Part shown: piece after piece, positions 7,555 through 16,473 of the stretch
How the letters are laid out: the number at the start of each line of letters is the position of its first letter
How positions within the stretch are numbered: the stretch's first letter is position 1
NCBI GenBank assembly: GCA_963800215.1
Contig: CAWCZY010000007.1
Span: 248,001-312,000, forward strand
Length of the DNA stretch: 64,000 nucleotides
Direction: 5' to 3'
DNA from: JAJPKK01 sp963800215
GTDB lineage: Bacteria > Pseudomonadota > Alphaproteobacteria > Rhizobiales > Xanthobacteraceae
Notes under the pieces: model-generated
What the model saw: only the letters and a program-made list of their open reading frames with translations
Database searches by the model: none
Told to the model about the DNA's origin: nothing
Program-made: the position numbers and the translations under genes

Positions 7555-8343
7555 ATGAGCAATCTCGAAAACGATCGACCGCTGCTGCAGGCCGAGGGGC
7601 TTTCCAAATGGTACGGGCGCCAGCTCGGCTGCCGCGACGTCTCATTCGATCTCTATCCCGGCGAGGTGATGGCGGTGGTCGGCGAGTTCGGCTCCGGCAA
7701 GACCACCCTACTGCAGCTGCTCTCGGCGCAACTCGTCCCCTCGGCCGGGCGGGTGTGCTACCGCCTGCGCGACGGCGCGGTCCACGACCTCGCCACGCTC
7801 GGGCAAGCGCAGCGCCGCTTCCTGTTCCGTACCGACTGGGGATATGTGCACCAGGATCCGGCGCTCGGCCTGCGCATGGCGGTCTCCGCCGGCGCCAATG
7901 TGGGCGAGCGGCTGATGGCGGTGGGCTGGCGGCACTACGGGCGCATCCGCAGCGCCGCGGAAGAATGGCTCGATCGGGTCGAGATCGCCCGCGGCCGGGT
8001 CGACGACCCGCCCTCCACCTATTCCGGCGGCATGCGCCAGCGCCTGCAGATCGCCCGCAATCTCGTCACCAATCCGCGTCTCGTATTCATGGACGAGCCG
8101 ACCGGCGGCCTCGATGTCTCGGTGCAGGCGCGCCTGCTCGACCTCATTTCCGGCCTGGTCGCCGAACTCGGGCTCGCCGCGGTCGTCGTCACCCACGATC
8201 TCGCTGTCGCAAGGCTGTTGTCCCACCGCGTCATGGTGATGAAGGACGGCGAGGTGATCGAATCCGGCCTCACCGACCAGGTGCTGGACGATCCCCGCGA
8301 GCCCTATACGCAGTTGCTCGTGTCCTCCATTCTGCCGGCATGA
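7555..8343 (+). CDS. phnK: PhnK, ABC-type ATPase of the C-P lyase system
   Basis: The 262-residue ATPase has a Walker A GEFGSGKTT near residue 43, the signature YSGGMRQRLQIARNL near 158 and Walker B LVFMDEPTGGLDVSVQ near 177. PhnK binds the PhnGHIJ core through PhnJ and, with PhnL, powers the lyase cycle; it is not a transporter subunit. The third Walker A residue is phenylalanine where PhnK usually has serine (GESGSGKTT), a single-base difference that keeps the GxxGxGKT pattern. The ATG at 7555 overlaps the phnJ stop, and the stop overlaps phnL. Confidence 0.94.
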   Translation: MSNLENDRPLLQAEGLSKWYGRQLGCRDVSFDLYPGEVMAVVGEFGSGKTTLLQLLSAQLVPSAGRVCYRLRDGAVHDLATLGQAQRRFLFRTDWGYVHQDPALGLRMAVSAGANVGERLMAVGWRHYGRIRSAAEEWLDRVEIARGRVDDPPSTYSGGMRQRLQIARNLVTNPRLVFMDEPTGGLDVSVQARLLDLISGLVAELGLAAVVVTHDLAVARLLSHRVMVMKDGEVIESGLTDQVLDDPREPYTQLLVSSILPA

Positions 8344-9047
8344 GGCGCCAGATGTCCGTCATCGACCTCGTCGAAGTCAGGAAATCCTTCACGATGCACC
8401 TGCAGGGCGGAGTGCACCTTCCCGTGGTCGCGGGCGTGAGCTTTTCGGCGCGCGCCGGCGAGTGCGTCGCCCTGGCCGGGCCCTCGGGCGTCGGCAAATC
8501 GTCGATCCTCAAGATGATCTTCGGCAATTACCGCTGCGATGGCGGCCGGATCTTGCTTCACGACAACGATACGGTGACCGACATCGCGACCGCGCCGCCG
8601 CGCGCGATCATTGCGCTGCGCCGGCATGCCATGGGCTATGTCAGCCAGTTCCTGCGGGCGGTGCCGCGGGTCACAACGCTCGATGTCGTCGCCGAGCCGC
8701 TGGTGCTCGCAGGCGTCGCCCGCGAGGAGGCGCGCGCCCGCGCTGGCGTCCTGCTGCGCCGTCTCGCTATTCCGGAACGGCTGTGGCCGCTGCCGCCGGC
8801 GACCTTTTCCGGCGGCGAGCAGCAGCGGGTCAACATCGCGCGCGGGTTTTTGGCCGACATGCCGCTCCTCTTGCTCGACGAACCCACCGCATCGCTCGAT
8901 GCCGCCAACCGCGCCGCCGTGATCGCCCTCATCGCCGAGAAGAAACGCCGGGGCGTCGCCATCGTGGCGATCGTCCATGACGAAGAGGTCCGCGACGCCG
9001 TGGCCGACCGCCTCGTCGATATCTCACAGTTTGCCGCGGCCGCGTGA
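8340..9047 (+). CDS. phnL: PhnL, ABC-type ATPase of the C-P lyase system
   Basis: The 235-residue protein has Walker A GPSGVGKSSIL near residue 46, the Q-loop region, the signature FSGGEQQRVNIARGF near 158 and Walker B LLLLDEPTASLDAANR. PhnL pairs with PhnK on the lyase core complex. The ATG at 8340 overlaps the phnK stop by four bases; a second ATG at 8352 (MSVIDLVEV) is also plausible. The stop overlaps the GTG of phnM by four bases. Confidence 0.94.
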   Translation: MRRQMSVIDLVEVRKSFTMHLQGGVHLPVVAGVSFSARAGECVALAGPSGVGKSSILKMIFGNYRCDGGRILLHDNDTVTDIATAPPRAIIALRRHAMGYVSQFLRAVPRVTTLDVVAEPLVLAGVAREEARARAGVLLRRLAIPERLWPLPPATFSGGEQQRVNIARGFLADMPLLLLDEPTASLDAANRAAVIALIAEKKRRGVAIVAIVHDEEVRDAVADRLVDISQFAAAA

Positions 9048-10213
9048 CCATGGAAAAACGCGGTCAGCCCCCTGCCCTCGCCCTCGCCAATGCCCGTCTG
9101 GTCCTCGCCGACGAGGTGATCGAGGCCGGCTGGATCGTCGCCGAGAACGGGGTGATTTCCGGCTTCGGCCGCGGCACCGCCCCGGCCGGGGCCGAAGACA
9201 TGGGCGGCGACCTCGTCATTCCCGGCCTCGTCGAACTGCACACCGACCACATCGAGGCCCATTACATGCCGCGGCCCAAGGTGCACTGGGGCCCGGTATC
9301 GGCGGTCGTCTCCTATGACGCGCAGCTCGCGACCTGCGGCATCACCACGGTGCTCGACTCGCTCCGCGTGTGGCGTGAAGAGGGCGCCGAGGATGTCAGC
9401 GGCGAAGCGGCGCTGCTCGCCGCGGCGATCACCACCGCGCGCGATGCCGATATGCTGCGGATCACCCACTACCTGCATCTGCGCTGCGAGGTGCCGATGC
9501 CGCAGGTGGTCGAGGAGGCGAGCCTGCTGATCGGCCGCGACGACGTGCGCCTGGTCTCGCTGATGGATCACACTCCGGGCCAGCGCCAGTTCCGCGACGA
9601 GCAGAAATTGCGCGATTATTATCGTGGCAAGTCCGGCCGGCTCACCGACGCCGAGCTCGATGTCATGTTCGAGAAGCGCCGTGAGCACGCCCGGCGCCAC
9701 GCCGCGCCGAACTATCGTGCGCTGGTCGAGATGACCCGCGCGCGCGGCATCCCACTCGCGAGCCATGACGACACCACCGCGGACCACGTCGCCCAATCGA
9801 TCGAAGACCGCGTCGCCATCGCCGAGTTCCCGACCACCGCGGAAGCGGCGCGGGCGCTCCATTCCGGCGGCGTGCGCGTGCTGATGGGTGCGCCCAATCT
9901 CGTTCGCGGCGGCTCCCATTCCGGCAACGTGGCGACCGCGGAGCTTGCCCGCGCCGGCGTGCTCGACGTGCTGTCGTCGGACTATGTGCCGGCGAGCCTC
10001 TTGATGGCGGCGCTCCACCTGCCGCAGGCGGTGCCCGCGATCTCGCTGCCGGCGGCGATGCGCACGGTCACCAAGACAGCGGCCGAGGCGGTCGGTCTTT
10101 GCGACCGCGGCGAGATCGCGGCGGGCAAACGCGCCGACCTCGTCCGCGTCCATGTCGCGAAGGAAATTCCGGTGGTCCGCACGGTCTGGCGCGCCGGGCG
10201 GCGCGTCGCCTGA
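9044..10213 (+). CDS. phnM: PhnM, ribose-1-methylphosphonate 5-triphosphate diphosphohydrolase (copy 2, operon copy)
   Basis: The 389-residue amidohydrolase lies in the canonical phnM place between phnL and phnN. The metal-site motif LHTDHIEAHYMPRPKVHW (near residues 65-82) is close to that of E. coli PhnM, and LASHDDTT and GAPNLVRGGSHSGN follow. It removes pyrophosphate to give ribose-1-phosphonate 5-phosphate, the substrate of PhnJ. The start is GTG at 9044 overlapping the phnL stop, or ATG at 9050. This copy is more E. coli-like than the leftward copy at 2256-3467, so it is the likely pathway enzyme. Confidence 0.94.
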   Translation: MTMEKRGQPPALALANARLVLADEVIEAGWIVAENGVISGFGRGTAPAGAEDMGGDLVIPGLVELHTDHIEAHYMPRPKVHWGPVSAVVSYDAQLATCGITTVLDSLRVWREEGAEDVSGEAALLAAAITTARDADMLRITHYLHLRCEVPMPQVVEEASLLIGRDDVRLVSLMDHTPGQRQFRDEQKLRDYYRGKSGRLTDAELDVMFEKRREHARRHAAPNYRALVEMTRARGIPLASHDDTTADHVAQSIEDRVAIAEFPTTAEAARALHSGGVRVLMGAPNLVRGGSHSGNVATAELARAGVLDVLSSDYVPASLLMAALHLPQAVPAISLPAAMRTVTKTAAEAVGLCDRGEIAAGKRADLVRVHVAKEIPVVRTVWRAGRRVA

Positions 10214-10809
10214 TGACGGCCGTCGCCGGCATTGGTTTGATCGGGCCGGGCCGGTTGGTCGTCGTGGTCGGGCCCAGCGGCGCAGGCAAGGACACGCTGC
10301 TCGCCGGCGCCCGGGCGCGGCTCGGCGGCGACCCCATGATCGTGTTTCCCCGCCGCATCGTGACGCGGGCGACATCGGCTGCGGAAGACCACCACACGAT
10401 TTCCGGCCTCGACTTCGCGACCGCGGCGGAGGAAGGCGCCCTTGCCTTCTGGTGGGAGGCGCACGGCTTGAAATACGCCCTCCCCGCCGCCATCGATGAG
10501 GACATCCGTGCCGGCCGGACGGTGGTCTGCAACGTGTCGCGCGGCATCGTCGCCGCGTTGCGCCGCCGCTATGCCTGCCTGGGCGTCGTGCTCGTCACCG
10601 CGCCGGCCGAAGTCCTAGCGACGCGCCTCGCCGGGCGCAGCCGCGCGAGCGACGGCGATATCGGCCGACGCATCGCCCGCGCGGCGCCGCCGGAAGCCGA
10701 GCTTTCACCGGACCACGTGATCGAGAATATCGATGATATAGAGCGCGGCGCGGCCCGCCTCGTTGCCGCGATCATCGGAGCGCCACAAAATGCAAATGGC
10801 GCCAGCTGA
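10213..10809 (+). CDS. phnN: PhnN, ribose 1,5-bisphosphate phosphokinase
   Basis: The 198-residue P-loop kinase has GPSGAGKDTLL near residue 20 and the guanylate-kinase-like segments RRIVTRATSAAEDHHTI and FWWEAHGLKYALP. PhnN phosphorylates ribose 1,5-bisphosphate to PRPP, returning the ribose of the phosphonate pathway to nucleotide metabolism. The ATG lies within the phnM stop (TGATG). It is the last gene of the operon; the 113 bases after it hold no clear hairpin and the next gene converges from the right. No phnCDE transporter is in the window. Confidence 0.93.
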   Translation: MTAVAGIGLIGPGRLVVVVGPSGAGKDTLLAGARARLGGDPMIVFPRRIVTRATSAAEDHHTISGLDFATAAEEGALAFWWEAHGLKYALPAAIDEDIRAGRTVVCNVSRGIVAALRRRYACLGVVLVTAPAEVLATRLAGRSRASDGDIGRRIARAAPPEAELSPDHVIENIDDIERGAARLVAAIIGAPQNANGAS

Positions 10810-10922
10810 TAGGGATCGGGAAGGGTTTTGGCCCTCGCCGCCCTCCGAACCGTACGGGCGGTTTTCCAGCACAGGTCGCCTCGTCGGAAAATGCCAGGCC
10901 GCACGGGCGATTTCTATGCCGA

Positions 10923-12029
10923 TTATTTCATTCCCCGCGCCACGTAGGACTTGCTGAAGCCGTTGCGGCCGTTGGTGACGGTGAACTTGCCGTCCGGGCC
11001 GACTGACGCGGTGATCTCGTTGCCCTTGCAGTCCGCGGTGTCCTCGAAGTTGGCGATCATGTCTTCCGAGGTGTTATGGCGGGGGTCCTTGTCCGCCAGC
11101 GACAGGTGCTCCTGCCAGATGCCCTCGACTCCCGGTATTCCGGCGAGCCGCAGATACGAATTCTTTTCGTAAGGAGCCGCCTGCGCATCGACGACCGGCT
11201 TCACGCGCGTGTCGGCCTGACCCAGGCCCTTGCGGGGCCCATTGTTGACGATGATGACTTGCGGCTTGATGGCGCCGAGGAATGGCGGCGATCCCGCGTC
11301 GTCCAGTCCGCCGTGCCGGCTTGTCTGATAGAGCGTGACCTGGCCGACCTTGTTGATCGGGCATGCGAGTTCCATGTCCGTGTACCAGTCGAGATCGACC
11401 GGATTGAGATAGGTGAACTTGCCGTAGGTCACGAGCAGCCCGACGGTGCGCAGGTTCTCCGGTGCGGCCGGCTCCATGCGCGCCGCGTTGACGCAGAGCG
11501 GGTTGGGCCCGCCGCCATTGACGGGCTCGGCCAGCAATTTGCGGTCCGACGACACGACCAGGGCGTCGAAGCCCTTCACCGGGATCCTGTCTCCAGGCTT
11601 CACGATGGTGCGCCTGTCGCCCGCCACGGCCTTGTAACCGTCCAGCCGTTTCTGATTTTCCGGCTCGACCCCGTCGCCGTGATCGAAGAACCGGCCGATC
11701 GGGATCATCTTGGCGAGCGCGGCGAGGCCGCCGACGTGATCCTGGTGCCAGTGGCTGATCACGAGGTAATCGATCTGCTTCAGCCCGGCCCGCTGGGCCG
11801 CCGCGAAGACGCGCTTGGCGTCGCGGTCGCCGTCCGGATAGCCGGTATCGATCAGCAGCGATTCTCCGGTCGGCGACACCAGCAGCGTGGCCGCCCCGCC
11901 CTCGGTGTCGATCCACGTAATGTTCAGGTTCCCGGGCGCTGCACCGGGCTGTTTCGATTGGGCCAGCGCGGGGCCGCAGACGGCCAGCGCCAGAGCGGTG
12001 ACAGCGGCAGTCGTGTAAGCATGTTTCAT
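10923..12029 (-). CDS. Secreted MBL-fold hydrolase (ComEC/Rec2-like type)
   Basis: The 368-residue protein has a signal peptide (residues 1-23, ending PALAQS) and a metallo-beta-lactamase fold with HWHQDHVGG as the zinc signature near residue 94. The preceding TGYPDGDRDAKRV segment resembles the soluble MBL domain of ComEC-type proteins. Later NNGPRKG and HNTSEDM segments are seen in secreted family members. The ATG at 12029 is chosen because the signal peptide begins there and AAGGGAGGGAG lies upstream; the longer open frame is rejected. Substrate unknown. It is convergent with phnN and leftward like the acyl-CoA synthetase upstream. Confidence 0.85.
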   Translation of the reverse strand: MKHAYTTAAVTALALAVCGPALAQSKQPGAAPGNLNITWIDTEGGAATLLVSPTGESLLIDTGYPDGDRDAKRVFAAAQRAGLKQIDYLVISHWHQDHVGGLAALAKMIPIGRFFDHGDGVEPENQKRLDGYKAVAGDRRTIVKPGDRIPVKGFDALVVSSDRKLLAEPVNGGGPNPLCVNAARMEPAAPENLRTVGLLVTYGKFTYLNPVDLDWYTDMELACPINKVGQVTLYQTSRHGGLDDAGSPPFLGAIKPQVIIVNNGPRKGLGQADTRVKPVVDAQAAPYEKNSYLRLAGIPGVEGIWQEHLSLADKDPRHNTSEDMIANFEDTADCKGNEITASVGPDGKFTVTNGRNGFSKSYVARGMK

Positions 12030-12169
12030 GGGTCTCCCTCCCTTGCCTGGCCATTCGCAATGGCCGGCAATCTTTTGTGATTGGCGTTCGCTTTTCCCGT
12101 TTCCGCACAATATCCGGTTTTGGCGGACTGTCGATCTTCACGATATCTTACCCGACCCGGCAGGCGCCT

Positions 12170-13858
12170 CTACTCCACCGCGCTCGCCTCGCCGGCCAGT
12201 TCCCGCGCCATCGCCTCGCGCATCAGGTACTTCTGCATCTTGCCGGTCACCGTCATCGGGAATTCCCGGACGAAGCGGACGTGGCGCGGCACCTTGTAGT
12301 GGGCGATCTGGTCGCGGCAGAAGGCGCATAGCTCTTCCTGGGTCATGGTCGCGCCGTCGCGCAGCTTGATCCAGGCGCAGACCTCCTCGCCGTACATCGC
12401 GTCGGGCACTCCGAACACCTGCACGTCCATGATCTTGGGATGCTTGTAGAGGAACTCCTCCACCTCGCGCGGATAGACGTTCTCGCCGCCGCGGATCACC
12501 ATGTCCTTGATGCGGCCGACGATGGCGCAATAGCCTTCGGCATCGATGGTGGCGAGATCGCCGGTGTGCATCCATCCGGCCTGGTCGATCGCCTGCGCGG
12601 TGCGCTCGGCGTCGTCCCAATAGCCGAGCATCACCGCGTAGCCGCGCGTGCACAATTCACCCGGCGTGCCCACCGGGACGATGCGGCCCTCGGCATCGAT
12701 CACCTTGGCTTCCATGAGCGGGTGAATGGTGCCCACCGTAGAGACACGGCGCTCGACCGGCGCCGCGATGACGGTCTGGAAGCTGACCGGGCTGGTCTCG
12801 GTCATGCCGTAGCCGATGGTGATCTCGCGCAGATGCATCGACTCGATGGCGCGCCGCATCACCTCGATCGGGCAGGGCGAGCCGGCCATCATGCCGGTGC
12901 GCAGGGACCTCAGGTCGTATTTGTCGAACTCCGGGTGGGCCATCTCGGCGATGAACATGGTCGGCACGCCGTAGAGCGACGTGCAGCGTTCCTCCTGCAC
13001 GGTCTGCAGCACCGCGAGCGGATCGAAGCCCTCGCCGGGGAACACCATGGCGGTGCCGTGGGTCAGGCACGCCATCACGCCGATGGAGTTGCCGAAGCAG
13101 TGATACAGCGGCACCGGGATGCACAGCCGATCCTCCTCGGTGTAGCGCATGGTCTCGCCGCAGAAGAACCCGTTGTTGAGCAGGTTATGATGCGTCAGCG
13201 TCGCCCCCTTGGGGGATCCCGTGGTGCCGGAGGTGAACTGGATGTTCACGGGGTCGTCGAACTGCAGGAGGCCCGCCAGCCGGGTCAGCCGCGCGCGCTC
13301 CTCCGCGCCGCCGCGGGCCATCAGGTCGTCGAACGCGAAGCTGCCTGGCAGGCTGTGGGCGCCGATCCGGACGATGCTGCGCAGCGCGGGGACGCGCGCC
13401 GCGTGCAGCGCGCCCGCCGCGCAGTGCGTCAGTTCCGGCAGCAACTCCATGAGCATCCCGGCATAATCGCTGCTCTTGAAGGCCGTCGCCGTGACCAGCG
13501 CGCGGCATTGCGCCTTGTTGAGCGCATAGTCCAGTTCGTGGCGCCGGTAGGCCGGGTTGATGCACACCAGCACCAGGCCGGCGCGGGCGGTGGCGAGTTG
13601 CGTCAGCACCCATTCGGCGTTGTTGGGCGACCAGATGCCGACGCGGTCGCCCGGCTCCAACCCGAGGCTCAGGAGACCGGCGGCCAGCTTGTCGACTTCG
13701 GCGGCGAGCTCGCGCCACGTGAGCCGCACGCCCTGCTGGCGCACCACCAGCGCGATGTGGTCGGGGAAGCGGGCGGAGGTGCGGTCGAGCTGCCCGCCGA
13801 TGGTTTCACCGAGCAACGGAACGGCGCTCGCCCCGGTGACATAGCTCATGGCGGCCAT
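12170..13858 (-). CDS. AMP-binding fatty acyl-CoA synthetase
   Basis: The 562-residue protein is a complete ANL-superfamily ligase that activates a carboxylic acid as acyl-AMP and then acyl-CoA. Visible motifs in order are FTSGTTGSPKGATLTH (P-loop), GYGMTETSP, GWMHTGDLATID, GRIKDMVIRGGENVYP (hinge) and PMTVTGKMQKYLMR with the catalytic lysine. The overall pattern resembles medium- to long-chain fatty-acyl-CoA synthases of the FadD/AlkK type. The ATG at 13858 has GGGAGGA upstream. It stands alone, divergent from the porin gene. Confidence 0.92.
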   Translation of the reverse strand: MAAMSYVTGASAVPLLGETIGGQLDRTSARFPDHIALVVRQQGVRLTWRELAAEVDKLAAGLLSLGLEPGDRVGIWSPNNAEWVLTQLATARAGLVLVCINPAYRRHELDYALNKAQCRALVTATAFKSSDYAGMLMELLPELTHCAAGALHAARVPALRSIVRIGAHSLPGSFAFDDLMARGGAEERARLTRLAGLLQFDDPVNIQFTSGTTGSPKGATLTHHNLLNNGFFCGETMRYTEEDRLCIPVPLYHCFGNSIGVMACLTHGTAMVFPGEGFDPLAVLQTVQEERCTSLYGVPTMFIAEMAHPEFDKYDLRSLRTGMMAGSPCPIEVMRRAIESMHLREITIGYGMTETSPVSFQTVIAAPVERRVSTVGTIHPLMEAKVIDAEGRIVPVGTPGELCTRGYAVMLGYWDDAERTAQAIDQAGWMHTGDLATIDAEGYCAIVGRIKDMVIRGGENVYPREVEEFLYKHPKIMDVQVFGVPDAMYGEEVCAWIKLRDGATMTQEELCAFCRDQIAHYKVPRHVRFVREFPMTVTGKMQKYLMREAMARELAGEASAVE

Positions 13859-14096
13859 TGGTGTCCTCCCGTGATCCGGGATGGCCCGGATTGCATCATT
13901 TGGCGAAATTTAGCGCAGAAATGACGGGCAGAAATGAGTTTAACCGGGCACGATTTATGCGACAAAATATCTGTCGTGAAGCGCGGCGAGGCCCGTTGCG
14001 GTTCGGCCTGCGTATCGGTGCCCGGCGTTTCATCGTGCGGCCACTTAAGTCCCTTATGATTCATCGACAATTCGGTTACCGGTCGAAAGAAGCGAC

Positions 14097-15585
14097 ATGC
14101 GACGGTGGGGCGCCGTTTGCGGTAGAGGGGTCGTCCGGCGGATCTTCACATGTTCCGCCGGCGCGCTCGTCTGGCATTCGGCGGCCTGGGCGGCCAACGG
14201 CTCGAACCCGGAAGCGGCTGCATCGACCTCGGCTCAGCCTTCGTTCTTCGACATCTGGAACGAGATCACCGATCCGGGCGGCCAGCGTTCGCGGCTGGAG
14301 CAGGCCGGCCTGAAGTTCACCTTCAGGTATTATGGCGACGCTGGGGAACCCTTGGGGCGGAGTTCGGCAAGGATTGGGTTACTCGGGACGCTTCAGCGCC
14401 ATCGTCGACGCCGATCTCGAAAAGCTGGCGGGGTGGTCCGGCGCGACCTTTCACGCCAGCATGCATCAGATCCACGGTCCCGGCCTCAGCGCCAATGACG
14501 TCGGCAATCTGATGACGGTGAGCAGCGTCGAAGCGTCGTCCGCCACCCGCCTGTTCAATCTCTGGATCGAACAGAAGCTCGGCAGCGACGCGAACGTTCG
14601 TGTCGGTCAGTTTGCAGCGTCGCAGGAGTTCGCGATCAGCGAGGACGCCAATCTGTTCGTCAACTCGGCATTCGGCTGGCCTTTTCTGTCGTCGGAGAAT
14701 CTTCCGAGCGGCGGTCCCAACTACCCGGAAGGAACGACCGGGATCCGGCTGAAAGTCACGCCGAACGACCAGCTTACCGTGATGGCGGCGATCTTCGACG
14801 GCAACCCGGCCGGTCCCGGGGTCGGCGATCCGGTGTTGCGGGATCCCTACGGGGTCGCATTCCGGGTGAACGATCCTCCGTTGTACATGGCTGAAATGGT
14901 CTACGCGTACAATCAGGGCGAGCCCGCCCCCACGGAGGAAGGTGCGAATCAGGAAGACACCCATGGGCAGACCTCGGCGCGACCGCCCCCGGCAGCGTCA
15001 TCGGGGTCGGGCCTGCCCGGCACGGTGAAACTCGGCGCTTGGTTCCATGCCGGCCAGTTCGCCGATGAACGGTTCAACATGCAAGGGTATCCGCTGGCCG
15101 TTTTCGGCGGCGTGCCGCTCCAGCATAGAGGCGACTTCGCGGTGTATGGGGTGATCGACCAGATGCTGTGGCGGGTCGGCGGCGATCGCGGCTTGAGCTT
15201 TTTCCTGCGCGCAACGGCGTCGCCGAGCGACCGCAACCTGATCGGTTCCTATTTCGACACCGGCCTCACCTTCGAGGGTCCGATCGCGTCGCGGCCGAAC
15301 GATTTTGTGGGTCTCGGCTTGGCTTTCGGCCGCGTTTCACGTCAGGCGGCGGGTTACGATCTCGACGCGGTGGCGTTCACCGGCACACCCATGCCGATCC
15401 GCGACTACGAGGCGGCCATCGAGCTGACCTACCAGGTTCAGCTCACGAAGGACTGGTGGCTGCAGCCGGATCTCCAATACATCATCCACCCCGGCGGCAA
15501 CGTGTCCAATCCGCTCGATCCCAGCGGCGTCTCGCCGATCCCGAATGCGTTCGTCGCCGGCGCGAGGACGTACCTGAATTTCTGA
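14097..15585 (+). pseudogene. OprB-like carbohydrate porin, broken by a one-base insertion
   Basis: A protein of about 495 residues is encoded if one base is ignored. It has a signal peptide ending SAAWAANG and ends in YLNF, an aromatic C-terminus typical of outer-membrane beta barrels. Segments such as FNLWIEQKLGSDANVRVGQF, TGIRLKVTPNDQLTVMAAIFDG and LELTYQ-like strands (IELTYQVQLTKDWWLQPDLQYI) fit the OprB porin family. The frame changes at the GGGG run 14343-14346; reading GGG gives a continuous DAGNPWGGVRQGLGYSG. The start is ATG 14097. It probably admits sugars or other small polar solutes across the outer membrane. Confidence 0.85.
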
Positions 15586-15590
15586 ACCCT

Positions 15591-16202
15591 TTATGAAGCC
15601 GCGGCGGGCTGGGGAAGCTCGGCGTGCAGCCGCGCGACCACCAGGTGGAGCAGGCGGAATCCGAACTGGGGGTTCTGGAAGTACAGCTCCTTGAACCGGT
15701 CATAGTCGATCACCGCGGTCTGGACGTCGGTCTTGCAGCGCACCGTCCTGGTGCGCTTGCCGTCCGGGGTGAACAGGCCGATTTCACCGAGCAGGGTCCC
15801 CTTCCCGATGGACTTGTCGATTCCAACGACCTCGACCTCGCCGGAGACGATGTAATATGCCGCGGTGGCATATTCCCCGCGCTCCATGAGGATGGCACCC
15901 GCTTTGAAGGTCTTCGGACGGGTGTAAGGCAGCAGCCACTCGACGTTCATGTCGCCCTTGATGGCGGCCCCGGTCTCGCGGATCAGGCTGATCATCGAGC
16001 GCAGCCGCCACGCATTGAGCGGCAGCATGACCGCGTTGAGCATGAAGGTAGGATAGGTTCCGTGCATCAGGCTGTAGATCATGGCGAGCACATTCGCCAC
16101 GATGGCGGCCGCCCGGAGCGGAATGATCGTCTTCGACTGGGCCGCATAGAGACTCGCGGCCGCCGCCGCCATGCCGACGTATTCCGCGAAATGAGGCTGC
16201 AT
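15591..16202 (-). CDS. Membrane protein with a C-terminal cyclic-nucleotide-binding domain
   Basis: The 203-residue protein has an N-terminal part with about three hydrophobic segments (roughly residues 5-75) and a C-terminal CNB domain (about 85-195) with FKAGAILMERGEYATAAYYIVSGEVEVV and a GEIGLF phosphate-binding-cassette-like segment, although the usual arginine-alanine pair is replaced by TRTVRC. This small two-part type is common in Bradyrhizobium-like genomes. It could sense cAMP or simply be structural. The ATG at 16202 is favoured because AGAGAGG precedes it. It is convergent with the porin. Confidence 0.82.
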   Translation of the reverse strand: MQPHFAEYVGMAAAAASLYAAQSKTIIPLRAAAIVANVLAMIYSLMHGTYPTFMLNAVMLPLNAWRLRSMISLIRETGAAIKGDMNVEWLLPYTRPKTFKAGAILMERGEYATAAYYIVSGEVEVVGIDKSIGKGTLLGEIGLFTPDGKRTRTVRCKTDVQTAVIDYDRFKELYFQNPQFGFRLLHLVVARLHAELPQPAAAS

Positions 16203-16473
16203 CGGAGCGTGACCTCTCTGTCTTGAGCACGGCCGCGTGCAGCCACAGCATATTCCCGCGCCGGGAGCCGGCACAATGCGGGTCGCGCGCCGGGCGCCCG
16301 GGGAATCGGGCCAGCCCCCGCCCCGATCGACGAAGCTTGACGCTGCCGCCCCATTGCGCTGTAAATTCCTCAGGGCGGCGGCGAGCCGGTGCTCAAAAAA
16401 CGCGAAGATTCAAGCCGATGGCCGCGGCCTTCGGTGCAGTCCGAGAGTTCCACAACGGCGAGGAAACACCGGA

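Larger units (their letters stand above)
6500..7558 (+). pseudogene. phnJ: PhnJ, C-P lyase radical SAM enzyme, interrupted by one in-frame amber codon
   Basis: PhnJ cleaves the C-P bond of ribose-1-phosphonate cyclic intermediates by radical SAM chemistry. The frame is continuous from ATG 6500 to TGA 7558 except for TAG at 6632-6634, codon 45, inside MPMP-stop-GWGTGG, where the family has tyrosine (E. coli reads MPMPYGWGTGG). The 4Fe-4S cysteines are intact as CX2CX21C (Cys240, Cys243, Cys265), with the catalytic Cys271 six residues later in CSDTDHC. About 65 extra residues after the usual end are encoded by palindromic repeats at 7370-7545. The stop still overlaps the phnK start as ATGA. A substitution, sequencing error or true nonsense allele are all possible. 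Confidence 0.9.

Noticed and set aside
8636..10375. A 579-residue antisense open frame across phnL and phnM
   Set aside because: Its translation is low-complexity Arg/Ala-rich sequence with no domain, while both phn genes on the opposite strand are complete and conserved.
14097..15585. Programmed ribosomal frameshifting in the porin gene
   Set aside because: The site is a plain GGGG run without slippery heptamer or downstream structure, and the same one-base excess recurs in unrelated genes; error is simpler.
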